Of a stretch of 64,000 bases of DNA, positions 36,652 to 45,148 are shown in pieces. Position 1 is the stretch's first letter. Every line of letters starts with the position of its first letter. The translations under genes were made by a program, and so were the position numbers. Below the pieces are notes generated by a model. That model was given only the letters and a program-made list of their open reading frames with translations. It did not search any database and was not told the origin of the DNA. Origin of the DNA: Chryseobacterium phocaeense (GTDB taxonomy: Bacteria > Bacteroidota > Bacteroidia > Flavobacteriales > Weeksellaceae); NCBI RefSeq assembly GCF_900169075.1, contig NZ_LT827015.1, positions 2,248,158-2,312,157 of the forward strand, written 5' to 3'.

Positions 36652-38478
36652 ATGAAAAAAAACACTACTTTATTAGCGATGTTCCTTCTCAGCATGACTG
36701 CTTACGGTCAAGTAGGCATCAATACACCAAACCCGCATTCCAGCGCCTCTCTTGAGCTGGCTTCAACAGACAAGGCACTCTACCTGAACAGAGTGGCTAA
36801 TCCTACAATCATCACCGATCCGCAATCCGGGATGCTTATTTATGACCTGACCGATAAATGCGTAAAAGCATACCAGGGTAATCCTGCAGGATGGTCAGGC
36901 TGTATAATAGGAAACGGAGGACCTACCGGAACGGTCACAACGATCAATTGTGCCGGTGCTTATTTTACTCCAAGTTTTGCCACTGCAGGCCAGGCCTATA
37001 CCGGAACATTAACCGTTCCTTACACCGGAGGTAACGGTGGAATATATCCTGCACAAACCACAACAGTAAACGGGCTTACATTTACCCTTCCTTTAGGTGT
37101 TTTTGCCAACGGAAACGGCACTGTGGCATATCATGTTACCGGTACTCCGGTTACAGCCGGAATCACTTCAGTAAATATAAGTATCGGAGGACAAAGTTGT
37201 TCCGGAGCCAATGCTGTTTCAATTAATGTAAATCCGGCAACAGAAAATCCGGGCGGTGTATTGCCGGGAAGCGTTACATTAGCACAAAACAGCCGCTATT
37301 GGATCGCTTCCGCATATGATGATGATTATCTGCCTTACACTGCTCCTACAGGACCTGCCACTACAGCCACAATCAACGCTGATGGCAATGCAGACCCCCT
37401 GATTGATATACAGGGAAGCCTTACTACTGCAGGCATTACAGTCTATATCCCGGCTACTGTCACTGGAAGTGGCGGAACGGTTTCCGCATGGAGCAATACG
37501 ATCACCATCCCGGCAAACTTTACACAGGACGGTGCATCCAGACAGGTCCAGTTATCCTGGGCTGCACAAACCCTTACCTCTTCCAACACGGTTCTTACTG
37601 CTACCCTTAAAGCCATTGGCGGAACTTTGAATGCCAAGAAATTAGATATCAATGCAGGAATAGGGAATGATTATCTGGGACTATTATTAGGAACTTTCCA
37701 ATACCCATACAACCAGACCGGTGCACTCACTACTTATCAGTTGCGTGACATACCTGGAATCCCGGACAGAATGTTTGGCCAGATAGACAATGCCGGCAAA
37801 TATGAACACAACTTCCTATATCTGCCAATACAGGCTGAGGACGGCAAAATATGGTTGAACAATAATCTCGGGGCCAATTATGCCAATCTCGACCATCCGG
37901 CTTTCAACCTTACCCAGCAGGCCACATCCACTACAGATGTAAATGCTATGGGCTCCCTCCTGCAGTGGGGCAGAAAAGCCGACGGACATGAACTGATGGA
38001 AAGAAATGTTAGTGGTTCAAATTACGGAACTTTTAAATATGGAGTTGTATATGGGCAGGTAGCAACGTGGAGCCCCACTTACCCTTACAGAATATTTTCA
38101 ACACCCAATAACGTTCCCAGTGAATGGACATCGCTTACCGTACCCCCAAAAGGAGACAGATGGCTGGCTTCTTCCCCTAACAACCCATGCCCACAAGGCT
38201 ACAAGGTACCCGTAAAGACCGAATGGCAGGCGGTAATCACTGCATCCGGCAGCGGAGGTATATATTCCGCAACCAAAAAATTAAAATTAACATATGCCGG
38301 CGAGGGTACTGATGCTGCAGTAATATTTAACCCTACTGTTCCCGTTTATTCTGTATCAGATGGCTACAATGCTGTATACAATGGCACAAATACTTTAATG
38401 AACAGTACTGTATACCCAGCTAATACAGGTAACGCTGAAATAGATAAAGCTAAATCCGTACGCTGCATCCAGGAGTAA
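36652..38478 (+). CDS. secreted surface protein with C-terminal FISUMP-like domain
   Basis: 608 residues with signal MKKNTTLLAMFLLSMTAYGQ. Mature VGINTPNPHSSASLELAST opens like the neighbouring exported paralogs. A cysteine-bounded repeat region (GGNGGIYPAQTTTVNGLTF, VNISIGGQSCSG) is followed by a beta-sandwich region and a C-terminal domain. That domain has EDGKIWLNNNLGANYANL, LLQWGRKADGHELM and NPCPQGYKVPVKTEWQAV, the signature of the Fibrobacter succinogenes major paralogous (FISUMP) domain. Its role is unknown; it is exported and probably surface-associated. A shortened paralog follows at 38610. Confidence 0.8.
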   Translation: MKKNTTLLAMFLLSMTAYGQVGINTPNPHSSASLELASTDKALYLNRVANPTIITDPQSGMLIYDLTDKCVKAYQGNPAGWSGCIIGNGGPTGTVTTINCAGAYFTPSFATAGQAYTGTLTVPYTGGNGGIYPAQTTTVNGLTFTLPLGVFANGNGTVAYHVTGTPVTAGITSVNISIGGQSCSGANAVSINVNPATENPGGVLPGSVTLAQNSRYWIASAYDDDYLPYTAPTGPATTATINADGNADPLIDIQGSLTTAGITVYIPATVTGSGGTVSAWSNTITIPANFTQDGASRQVQLSWAAQTLTSSNTVLTATLKAIGGTLNAKKLDINAGIGNDYLGLLLGTFQYPYNQTGALTTYQLRDIPGIPDRMFGQIDNAGKYEHNFLYLPIQAEDGKIWLNNNLGANYANLDHPAFNLTQQATSTTDVNAMGSLLQWGRKADGHELMERNVSGSNYGTFKYGVVYGQVATWSPTYPYRIFSTPNNVPSEWTSLTVPPKGDRWLASSPNNPCPQGYKVPVKTEWQAVITASGSGGIYSATKKLKLTYAGEGTDAAVIFNPTVPVYSVSDGYNAVYNGTNTLMNSTVYPANTGNAEIDKAKSVRCIQE

Positions 38479-38500
38479 CGAACATTATTCACTATAAGAG

Positions 38501-38583
38501 CACCAAACCTTACCAGGAAAACACTATAGTTGTCAACAGCCCTTTCCTGGAAAATGGAAAGTCAGCAACAGTAAGGTTTGGTG
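38501..38583. repeat. nested inverted repeat between paralogs
   Basis: CACCAAACCTTAC at 38501-38513 is perfectly complementary to GTAAGGTTTGGTG at 38571-38583. Inside, CCAGGAAA (38513-38520) pairs with TTTCCTGG (38543-38550). The result is a two-step hairpin of 83 bp without a T-run. It may be a structured leader, a processing site or a small palindromic repeat. Confidence 0.65.
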
Positions 38584-38609
38584 TAATCTGAAACCAATAA
38601 AAACAATCA

Positions 38610-39194
38610 ATGAAATCTATTACTATATTAAAAAGAATAACGACCGGCGCTGCACTCATCATCGGAGTTATTTCCTACAGCCAGGTCGGCATAGGCACGC
38701 CAACCCCACACGCCAGCTCTGACGTTGATCTGGGCGCCGTGGATAAAGCTCTTTATCTGAACAGGGTAACCAATACTGCTTCTATCAGCGACCCACAGCC
38801 CGGCATGATGGTTTATGATGTATCTGAACAATGTGTAAAAGCATACCAGGATAATCCGCCAAAGTGGTCCGGTTGTATGAACTCGGTCTCCGGCAGTGTT
38901 TCGGGATTTACGTGTTCCTCGGCATCATTCGCTCCCGCAGCGGCTACTCAGGGAGCAGCATATACGGGTACACTTACTATACCTTATATTGGGGGCAATG
39001 GAGGGACATATGCTGCCCAAAGTTTTACCCAGAACGGCCTTACGTTTACTCTTACAGCCGGAAACTTCAGTATAGGAACCGGAAACCTGGTATATCACAT
39101 CAATGGTGCGCCAGTTGCTTCCGGAACGACCTCTGTGAACATAATGGCAGGAGGGCAAAACTGTAATGGATTAACCTTGATCATAAATCCGTAA
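38610..39194 (+). CDS. short secreted paralog of the 36652 protein
   Basis: 194 residues with signal MKSITILKRITTGAALIIGVISYSQ. It aligns clearly with the N-terminal third of the upstream protein: VGIGTPTPHASSDVDLGAVD against VGINTPNPHSSASLELASTD, ALYLNRVTNTASISDPQPGM, then CVKAYQDNPPKWSGC and the GGNGGTYAAQSFTQNGLTFT repeat. It ends at the point where the longer protein continues into its beta-sandwich and FISUMP parts. It is either a naturally minimal version or a duplicate that lost its C-terminal half. Confidence 0.75.
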   Translation: MKSITILKRITTGAALIIGVISYSQVGIGTPTPHASSDVDLGAVDKALYLNRVTNTASISDPQPGMMVYDVSEQCVKAYQDNPPKWSGCMNSVSGSVSGFTCSSASFAPAAATQGAAYTGTLTIPYIGGNGGTYAAQSFTQNGLTFTLTAGNFSIGTGNLVYHINGAPVASGTTSVNIMAGGQNCNGLTLIINP

Positions 39195-39256
39195 AATAAT
39201 AAAGAATACCAGTCAGACCTCAGCCTGAAGGTAAAACAAACGTGGAATTACAACTT

Positions 39257-39679
39257 ATGAAATCAAACTTTAGAAATATTCATATTGGAAAATATATACA
39301 TCAGCGGGTTAAGGAAAACAATATTGACCTCCCCCGCATCTGCAACTTCTTGAAATGTACGGAAACTGAAATCAACGAAATGTACATGCAGGAAAACCTG
39401 TCTACCCATATTTTATTAAGATGGAGCAAGCTGCTTGAATATGATTTCTTCAGACTATATTCCCAACACCTGATTCTTTATGCACCGCCTTCTGCTTCTT
39501 TCCGGGAATCCGGTTCTTCAAAGCTTCCCCATTTCAGAAAGAACATCTATACCCGGGAAATAATAGATTTCATTTTGGAACTGATAGATAAGCAGGAAAA
39601 GACTAAACGCCAGATTACGGATGAGTATGGAATCCCTTATACCACTTTATGCAAATGGGTTGCAAAACATAATCAATAA
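39257..39679 (+). CDS. small HTH protein (transposase-type or regulator)
   Basis: 140 residues from the ATG at 39257; a GTG at 39242 would add five. The C-terminus RQITDEYGIPYTTLCKWVAK is a helix-turn-helix like those in small transposase OrfA or DNA-binding proteins, and the central RWSKLLEYDFFRLYSQHLI is a conserved block I have seen in Chryseobacterium proteins labelled transposase. No catalytic transposase half and no terminal inverted repeats are present, so a regulatory role is as likely. A second HTH gene follows. Confidence 0.6.
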   Translation: MKSNFRNIHIGKYIHQRVKENNIDLPRICNFLKCTETEINEMYMQENLSTHILLRWSKLLEYDFFRLYSQHLILYAPPSASFRESGSSKLPHFRKNIYTREIIDFILELIDKQEKTKRQITDEYGIPYTTLCKWVAKHNQ

Positions 39680-39755
39680 CAGCATAGGATCAGAAATGAA
39701 AAGCTAAAAATATTTATCAATGGAAAAAGCCTATCTGGAATTTTAAAATCATGCT

Positions 39756-40082
39756 ATGAAAAAACAAAGTCAACCTGATTATAAAAAAATCTATTCAGAC
39801 ATTATTGAGCGGAAATTCCCTCATAAACAAAAAGAATGTGAAAAACTATTAGGAAAAAAAACACTTTCTGCCCTGGATATTGTGGAGCTGAATAACAGAA
39901 TCTTTGGTACCAAAGACCAGGATTTCAAAAAGATGAATCAGAAACTCCGTTCCTACAATGAATCGGATATTCTACGCATCCTTAATTACCAGAGAAATTA
40001 CAGAATGACTAATCTTCAGGTAGCTGAACACTTTGGAATAAGCAAAAATACGATGACCAAATGGCGGAGAATGTTTCAGTAA
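39756..40082 (+). CDS. small HTH protein, partner of the preceding gene
   Basis: 108 residues, basic, with a C-terminal HTH (MTNLQVAEHFGISKNTMTKW followed by RRMFQ) similar to that of the gene 77 bp upstream. The rest is helical and charged (ERKFPHKQKECEKLLGKKTL). It may act with its neighbour in DNA binding. No transposase catalytic domain is seen. Confidence 0.6.
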   Translation: MKKQSQPDYKKIYSDIIERKFPHKQKECEKLLGKKTLSALDIVELNNRIFGTKDQDFKKMNQKLRSYNESDILRILNYQRNYRMTNLQVAEHFGISKNTMTKWRRMFQ

Positions 40083-40305
40083 AATACAAATCGTTTATTT
40101 TAGTTGAAACACATTAAAAAGGATATTAAAATAATACATTTAGCGTATTGATTTAAAACCACATTCTTCCAAAACATTCCCATATCTTCAGTAAAGGTGA
40201 TTGAACAGCATATAAAGTCCGCAAAAGAAAGCTAATTTTACGATTGGCTTTTCTTGTTACAATATCAAAAATGTATAAGCCCGCCCAAAACAAAATAACT
40301 GAACT

Positions 40306-40818
40306 ATGAGAATTGCAATATCCGGAGCCCATAACGTTGGTAAAACCACATTGGCAGAAGAACTTCTGGAGCATCTTCCCGGGTATACCCTCGAAGCAGA
40401 ACCCTATCATCAACTGGAATCTTCCGGGTATGATTTTTCAGAAGATCCTGATGCTGAGGATTTCGTGAAACAGTTTAATTACTCCGCCCAGCTGATTTCC
40501 GAAAGCGGAGACGACGTGATATTGGACCGATGTGTGGTTGACCTCTTAGCCTATCTTCATGTTCTGGATCCCCGCAGAAACATTCAACATCTTTTTGAAA
40601 AAGCTCAAACCATCATGGCTGAAATTGATCTTTTGGTGTTTATTCCTGTTGAAGAGCCGGATCTGATCCCTGCCGATCAGATTGAACTGCCAGAACTCAG
40701 AGCTCAGGTCAACAATGTACTTCATGACTGGAGTGAAGATTTTGGAGTGGAGGTTATTAAAGTAAGCGGTTCATTATCGAATCGCAGAGATCAGGTTCTT
40801 GCAGTGATTTCATCGTAG
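40306..40818 (+). CDS. P-loop NTPase (AAA_28/deoxynucleoside-kinase-like)
   Basis: 170 residues. A Walker A SGAHNVGKTTLAEEL lies at the N-terminus and an acidic kinase-type second motif (VILDRCVVDLLAYL) near residue 70. The arrangement resembles small nucleotide-binding kinases of the AAA_28 type. The substrate is unknown. It stands alone on the forward strand with about 160-220 bp either side. Confidence 0.75.
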   Translation: MRIAISGAHNVGKTTLAEELLEHLPGYTLEAEPYHQLESSGYDFSEDPDAEDFVKQFNYSAQLISESGDDVILDRCVVDLLAYLHVLDPRRNIQHLFEKAQTIMAEIDLLVFIPVEEPDLIPADQIELPELRAQVNNVLHDWSEDFGVEVIKVSGSLSNRRDQVLAVISS

Positions 40819-40976
40819 AATCTGAAATTTTATCTCCTGCTTTAAAAACAAACGCCATAATTCTGATCAATTAATTAAAAATCTACTTTATTTTTCAAAT
40901 TAAAAGATGAATTATCAGATTTTGAAATCTTTAATTAAGTAATTTAGCTCCGGATTTAAAATGCGTTAAGATTTCT

Positions 40977-43379
40977 ATGAAAAATATATTCTGTGTACTG
41001 CTTCTCTCCATGGTGCAACCTGTACTGGCACAAACTAAATTAGAAAAAGCAATCACCAATCTGGAGAATAATTACGAGCAGGAGAAAGTATACTTACTTA
41101 CCGATAAATCACAGTATGCAGCCGGCGATAAGATCTGGTTTAAAAGCTTTGTATTTGACGGCTACAACCGTTCTGCCTTATCTACCACTCTATTCGTTGA
41201 ATTATACAATGCTGATAAAAAATTAATAGACTGGAAAACGATACTTCTGACCAACGGTGAAGGGAGCGGAGATTTTCAACTCAAAGAAAGCCTTCCGGAA
41301 CAGATTTATTTTGTACGGGCCTATACGCCTTATATGACCAATTTTAGTGAAGATTTTCAGATTGTAAAAGCGATTCCGGTCTACAATCCTGAATCCACAG
41401 AATCACTGGTGGTTGCGAAAAGTTCGGACTGGTCTGCAAAAGCTTTTCCTGAAGGAGGAACTTTCATTAAAGGTATACCTTCGAAATTTGCGGTTAGATT
41501 ATCAGCCGCTACTTCCCTGCCGGAAAGCTGGACCGGAAAAGTAGTTGATACACAAAATCCTAATATTCCTGTAACAACCTTTAAATCTTTTGACAGAAAC
41601 GTGGCCTCTTTTAGCATAACGCCTGCTTCAGGAAAAAAATACCAGGTTATTATTCAGGATAATGCAGGGAAAAGTAAAACCATCGATCTGCCACCGGTTG
41701 CGGAAAGCGGTCTTAATTTAGCCGTTTCCAGTTCTAAAGAAGGGATTAAATATACGTTGAAAGGCGTCAACTTAAAACAGCAGCTTCAGAATTATAAAAT
41801 TGTAGGAACCATCAATAACCATCTTGCCTACAAAGCCAATATCAACAATTTAACGAATGAAGCAACCAGTCTTATTCCTGTAAAGATCAGCAACGGTGCG
41901 AACTGTGTTCTGCAACTGGCTATTTTTGATGACCAGGACAATCTGGTTGCCCAAAGGCTCTGCTTTATAAAACCCGGTCAGCTAAAGATGGAGAAAGCGG
42001 AAGTTATAGGCCAGAATATTAAAACTACCCCAAGATCTTTCAACAGCATTGATCTTTCCCCGGAGTCCTATTTCAAAAATTATACGGTTCTGGTAAGTGA
42101 AGACAACGGCACGCAGAATCCTGAAGAAGATAATTTATTGAGCGGATTGTGGCTAACAGGAGATTTTACTTCAAAAATAGACAGCCCGGCGCAATATTTT
42201 TCCAAAAATGCCAATACCGAAGCCCTGGATGCACTCCTTATTTCTGAAAAGTGGCAGAGATTCGACTGGAATTCCGTACTCAGCGGATCTGCACCGGCCA
42301 TTAAACCTAATACTCAGCAATATCTTTCTTACAAGGTAAAACCTATTAAAAACGGTTCGCTCCTGCCCAACACTACTGTAAGTTTAGTGCTGAAATTAGG
42401 TAAAAACGAACCCGGCATCAACCAGTTTGTAACGGATCAGAATGGATATGTTTATCTGAATAATCTAAACTATGATGAACCGTTGGAGGTTTCGTTGTTC
42501 GTTAATTCAGAAAAAAATAAGGAATCCAATACGGATAATTTATTTGTCAATATAGAACCATTGGTCAATCCTACTTCATTCAAAGGGAATTTCCCGGGTA
42601 CAAAATACACCTTAGTAAAATCCGGTGAAAAGAAAACCCTTCCCCCAGGCATTTCCAGAGCCCTCAATACCCAGAAAAACTATAAAAAAACCGGAACCGA
42701 AGACGTAGAAATTGAAGAAGTAAAACTGGTTGGAAAAAAGCAGGACCCAAAAGAAGAATTAGACAAACAGCTCTCCACCGGAATGTTCAGTTCTATGAAC
42801 TCCACGATCTTCGATTTCGTTAATGAAGACCAGCATATTTCCGGATCAGTAAATATATTGGACTGGCTGCAGGGAAGAGCTGCAGGGTTAACATTTCAAA
42901 GAAACAGCTCAGGGGTCACCGTACCTTATATCCGCGGCCAGCAGGCTAAACTGTATCTGGATGAAAGCCCCAGTGACCCTTCCATGATCGCCAATCTACC
43001 GGTCAGTAATATTGCAATGGTAAAAATTTTAAAAGGAGCAGGTTTGATAGGTGATGCCGTAGCGGTCTACACCATGAAAGGCAATATGAAAACCAAAAGT
43101 AATGAAAAGCCAGCGCAAAAGAACAATTCATCGGTCATAAAAGGATATGATAAACCTTCGGAATTCCCGGTTGAAATGCTGGATAACGATGATCCCGCAA
43201 AGAAAGTTGAAAACGATACCCGTGAAACCCTGTACTGGAATCCTAATTTATTTGACAGTGATTACGTTCCGCCAAGAATTAAGTTTTTCAACAACGACAG
43301 TGCAAAACAATATAAAGTTCTGATCATAAGCTTTGATGAAGATGATAATCTTCTGTATGATCAGCAGATTTTTAAATAA
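40977..43379 (+). CDS. MG2-domain protein with TonB-plug-like C-terminal domain and no barrel
   Basis: 800 residues with signal MKNIFCVLLLSMVQPVLAQ. The N-terminal macroglobulin domain (EKVYLLTDKSQYAAGDKIWF, EQIYFVRAYTPYMTNF) resembles the MG2 part of alpha-2-macroglobulins. The middle is beta-rich, with a possible carboxypeptidase-regulatory-like region (LPNTTVSLVLKLGKN). The C-terminal 150 residues look like a TonB-receptor plug (VNILDWLQGRAAGLTFQRNS, VPYIRGQQAKLYLDES, IAMVKILKGAGLIGDAVAVY). There is no outer-membrane beta-barrel. Such proteins are frequent in Flavobacteriia, but their role is not established. It is followed by a terminator. Confidence 0.78.
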   Translation: MKNIFCVLLLSMVQPVLAQTKLEKAITNLENNYEQEKVYLLTDKSQYAAGDKIWFKSFVFDGYNRSALSTTLFVELYNADKKLIDWKTILLTNGEGSGDFQLKESLPEQIYFVRAYTPYMTNFSEDFQIVKAIPVYNPESTESLVVAKSSDWSAKAFPEGGTFIKGIPSKFAVRLSAATSLPESWTGKVVDTQNPNIPVTTFKSFDRNVASFSITPASGKKYQVIIQDNAGKSKTIDLPPVAESGLNLAVSSSKEGIKYTLKGVNLKQQLQNYKIVGTINNHLAYKANINNLTNEATSLIPVKISNGANCVLQLAIFDDQDNLVAQRLCFIKPGQLKMEKAEVIGQNIKTTPRSFNSIDLSPESYFKNYTVLVSEDNGTQNPEEDNLLSGLWLTGDFTSKIDSPAQYFSKNANTEALDALLISEKWQRFDWNSVLSGSAPAIKPNTQQYLSYKVKPIKNGSLLPNTTVSLVLKLGKNEPGINQFVTDQNGYVYLNNLNYDEPLEVSLFVNSEKNKESNTDNLFVNIEPLVNPTSFKGNFPGTKYTLVKSGEKKTLPPGISRALNTQKNYKKTGTEDVEIEEVKLVGKKQDPKEELDKQLSTGMFSSMNSTIFDFVNEDQHISGSVNILDWLQGRAAGLTFQRNSSGVTVPYIRGQQAKLYLDESPSDPSMIANLPVSNIAMVKILKGAGLIGDAVAVYTMKGNMKTKSNEKPAQKNNSSVIKGYDKPSEFPVEMLDNDDPAKKVENDTRETLYWNPNLFDSDYVPPRIKFFNNDSAKQYKVLIISFDEDDNLLYDQQIFK

Positions 43380-43396
43380 TAGATTTCCTGTATTTT

Positions 43397-43430
43397 AAAA
43401 GCCTTTCAATTTTTTTGAAGGGCTTTTTTG
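43397..43430 (+). terminator. intrinsic terminator
   Basis: AAAAGCCTTTCAA pairs with TTGAAGGGCTTTT around a T-rich loop and runs into further T. It ends the MG2/plug gene. The remainder of the spacer to 43949 contains palindromic repeats but no gene. Confidence 0.85.
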
Positions 43431-43663
43431 TTTCTTTGGATCAGGTGCTTTTTTAAAACGCAAAGTTGAGGGTTTATAGCGTAGATTTTAAGAAAGCTAA
43501 GAGGGCGACATAGTCGCTAATGAAGGGGAATGGATATGCGTGCGCTTAGGAAGAATCAATGAAATTGATTCTGTCTTTGCTACCTTAAAATATTAGATTG
43601 CATGATGAAACCTTTGCGTTATATTAAAGCAATATTCTCACAAACAGCAAACTTTTATATAAT

Positions 43664-43794
43664 TTTAAACCATTAAGATTGGTTTAAGGTTTTTATAATA
43701 TTAAGACAGGCTGTGCCTTAAGAAGTTCTGCTTATTAAAATCTTCGATTTATCTTAATTAAACTTCATAGCTTAATACATCTTAATGGTTTAAA
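43664..43794. repeat. palindromic intergenic element
   Basis: TTTAAACCATTAAGAT at 43664-43679 is the exact reverse complement of ATCTTAATGGTTTAAA at 43779-43794, enclosing about 100 bp. Upstream, at about 43440-43600, is another degenerate palindromic tract (AGAATCAAT/ATTGATTCT near 43555). This suggests a non-coding repeat family. Confidence 0.6.
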
Positions 43795-43949
43795 TAAACT
43801 TCACGCTTCTCAGCCTTATCTTAACAACCTTCTTAACGTTGGAGAGACACTTGCGCCAGCAGAACCTTTATACAGCCGATTTTTTTCCAAAAATCACCAT
43901 CTTTCAAAAGAAAATACCAAATATTCCGTTTAATTCTTAAATTTGGCTC

Positions 43950-44420
43950 ATGCGAAAGAATCTATATCTCACCATTCTATTATTGACGCTTAGCAGCTGC
44001 TATACTTACCAGATAAAAAAGCCGGCGGATCCGGCGGCTGACAATAAGAAGGAATCTAAAAAGGCAGGTATTGCTGACAATAATACATCTCTGCAAATGA
44101 AAAATGCAGCAGCGGAAACCCAGATCCCGAACTCACCACCGGTGCCTGTTCCTGTCAATATTCAGGAGAAGCTGGCCCCTAATAAAAATGTTAAGATTGA
44201 GGTTGATGGCAAGAGCTATAAAGTAATTGTTGACAAATGGGAAAGCGACAGCCTCGTTGCACACCCCGTTCACCAGCCGAAAAAGATCCTGAAATTTCAT
44301 AAAAACCAGATCAATAGCGAGAGAATTGCGGAAAAACGATTTTCACAGCCCATCGCTGATATTATTACGGTTACCGCTTATGCAGGAATTGGGGTTTTAA
44401 TCTATTCGCTTCTCAAGTAA
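43950..44420 (+). CDS. hypothetical lipoprotein with C-terminal membrane helix
   Basis: 156 residues. The lipoprotein signal MRKNLYLTILLLTLSSC places Cys17 as the lipidated residue. A charged Ala/Pro-rich spacer is followed by a small beta domain (VKIEVDGKSYKVIVDKWESD, HQPKKILKFHKNQINSERI) and a C-terminal hydrophobic helix (IITVTAYAGIGVLIYSLL). No family is recognised. TAAATTTG at 43938-43945 is only five bases before the ATG, so any transcript from it would be leaderless. Confidence 0.65.
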   Translation: MRKNLYLTILLLTLSSCYTYQIKKPADPAADNKKESKKAGIADNNTSLQMKNAAAETQIPNSPPVPVPVNIQEKLAPNKNVKIEVDGKSYKVIVDKWESDSLVAHPVHQPKKILKFHKNQINSERIAEKRFSQPIADIITVTAYAGIGVLIYSLLK

Positions 44421-44556
44421 TTTTTAAGCTTCCCGGGAAATCACAGCACATTACTTTCTGTATTGCATTAACAATCAATCATTTCATATGGTTTATTTGT
44501 GTATATTGGGTTTCTATTTTGATTAAAAAATATTTTAATACCAAATACCATATTTT

Positions 44557-44733
44557 ATGAAAAATTTAAAGAACCGATCCGGTAAGCTTACGAAAAAAGA
44601 ACTGAAAAAAATCTTTGGAGGAGACGGACCTATTTTATCTCAGCCGATGTGTACTCCAAGACAATGTGAGATTTTTGATATGAGATGCGACTATCGCAAC
44701 AGCTGTCCGCCTCTTTACCCTGATCCGGTTTAA
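44557..44733 (+). CDS. GG-leader bacteriocin-like Cys-rich peptide
   Basis: 58 codons, below usual gene-calling lengths. The N-terminus MKNLKNRSGKLTKKELKKIF ends in a GG motif (FGGDG at residues 20-24), the typical leader of peptides exported by C39-peptidase ABC transporters. The 35-residue core has four Cys (MCTPRQCEIF, DMRCDYRNSC) and a Pro-rich tail. Bacteroidota carry many small peptides annotated as bacteriocin-like with this leader. No transporter, immunity gene or modification enzyme is adjacent, so activity is unproven. A terminator follows 27 bp later, which supports a real transcript. Confidence 0.72.
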   Translation: MKNLKNRSGKLTKKELKKIFGGDGPILSQPMCTPRQCEIFDMRCDYRNSCPPLYPDPV

Positions 44734-44760
44734 ACATAACAGTACTCAAAAAAAATAATC

Positions 44761-44797
44761 GCCCGCAAATATTAATCCTGTTTACGGGCTTTTTATG
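44761..44797 (+). terminator. intrinsic terminator after the GG peptide
   Basis: GCCCGCAAAT pairs with GTTTACGGGC (imperfect at the loop end), followed by TTTTTATG. Confidence 0.75.
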
Positions 44798-44823
44798 TCC
44801 TAATCACAAGCAAAATATTGTCA

Positions 44824-44983
44824 GGAAGTTTGAAGCCCGAAGATGGAAGTTATTGAAGTATAAAAACAGAACTTTAATTCAATTTTATTCATTCTCTAAA
44901 CTGCTTAATTAAATTCCAGGACTGGTGTTTAATATTAAGTCTGGTATTACTTCCAGCCTCCTTCTTCCGGCTTCCATCCTCCC
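44824..44983. repeat. imperfect palindromic intergenic repeat
   Basis: The left arm near 44824-44850 (GGAAGTTTGAAGCCCGAAGA) and the right arm near 44950-44982 (CTTCTTCCGGCTTCCATCC) are imperfect reverse complements around an AT-rich centre. No ORF spans it. It fills the spacer before the vgrG gene. Confidence 0.55.
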
Positions 44984-45148
44984 AATCCCATTTCCCTGTT
45001 ACTTATTAATTTAAAGCCACTTACAGTAAAATTTTCACTCAGTCGTAGTTTTACTACAATTTTCAAAATTTAATATATTTTTTCCTTTATGATTCTGATT
45101 TTTATCTAACTTAGGTGACATAATACCAAACAAAACGCATAAAATACT

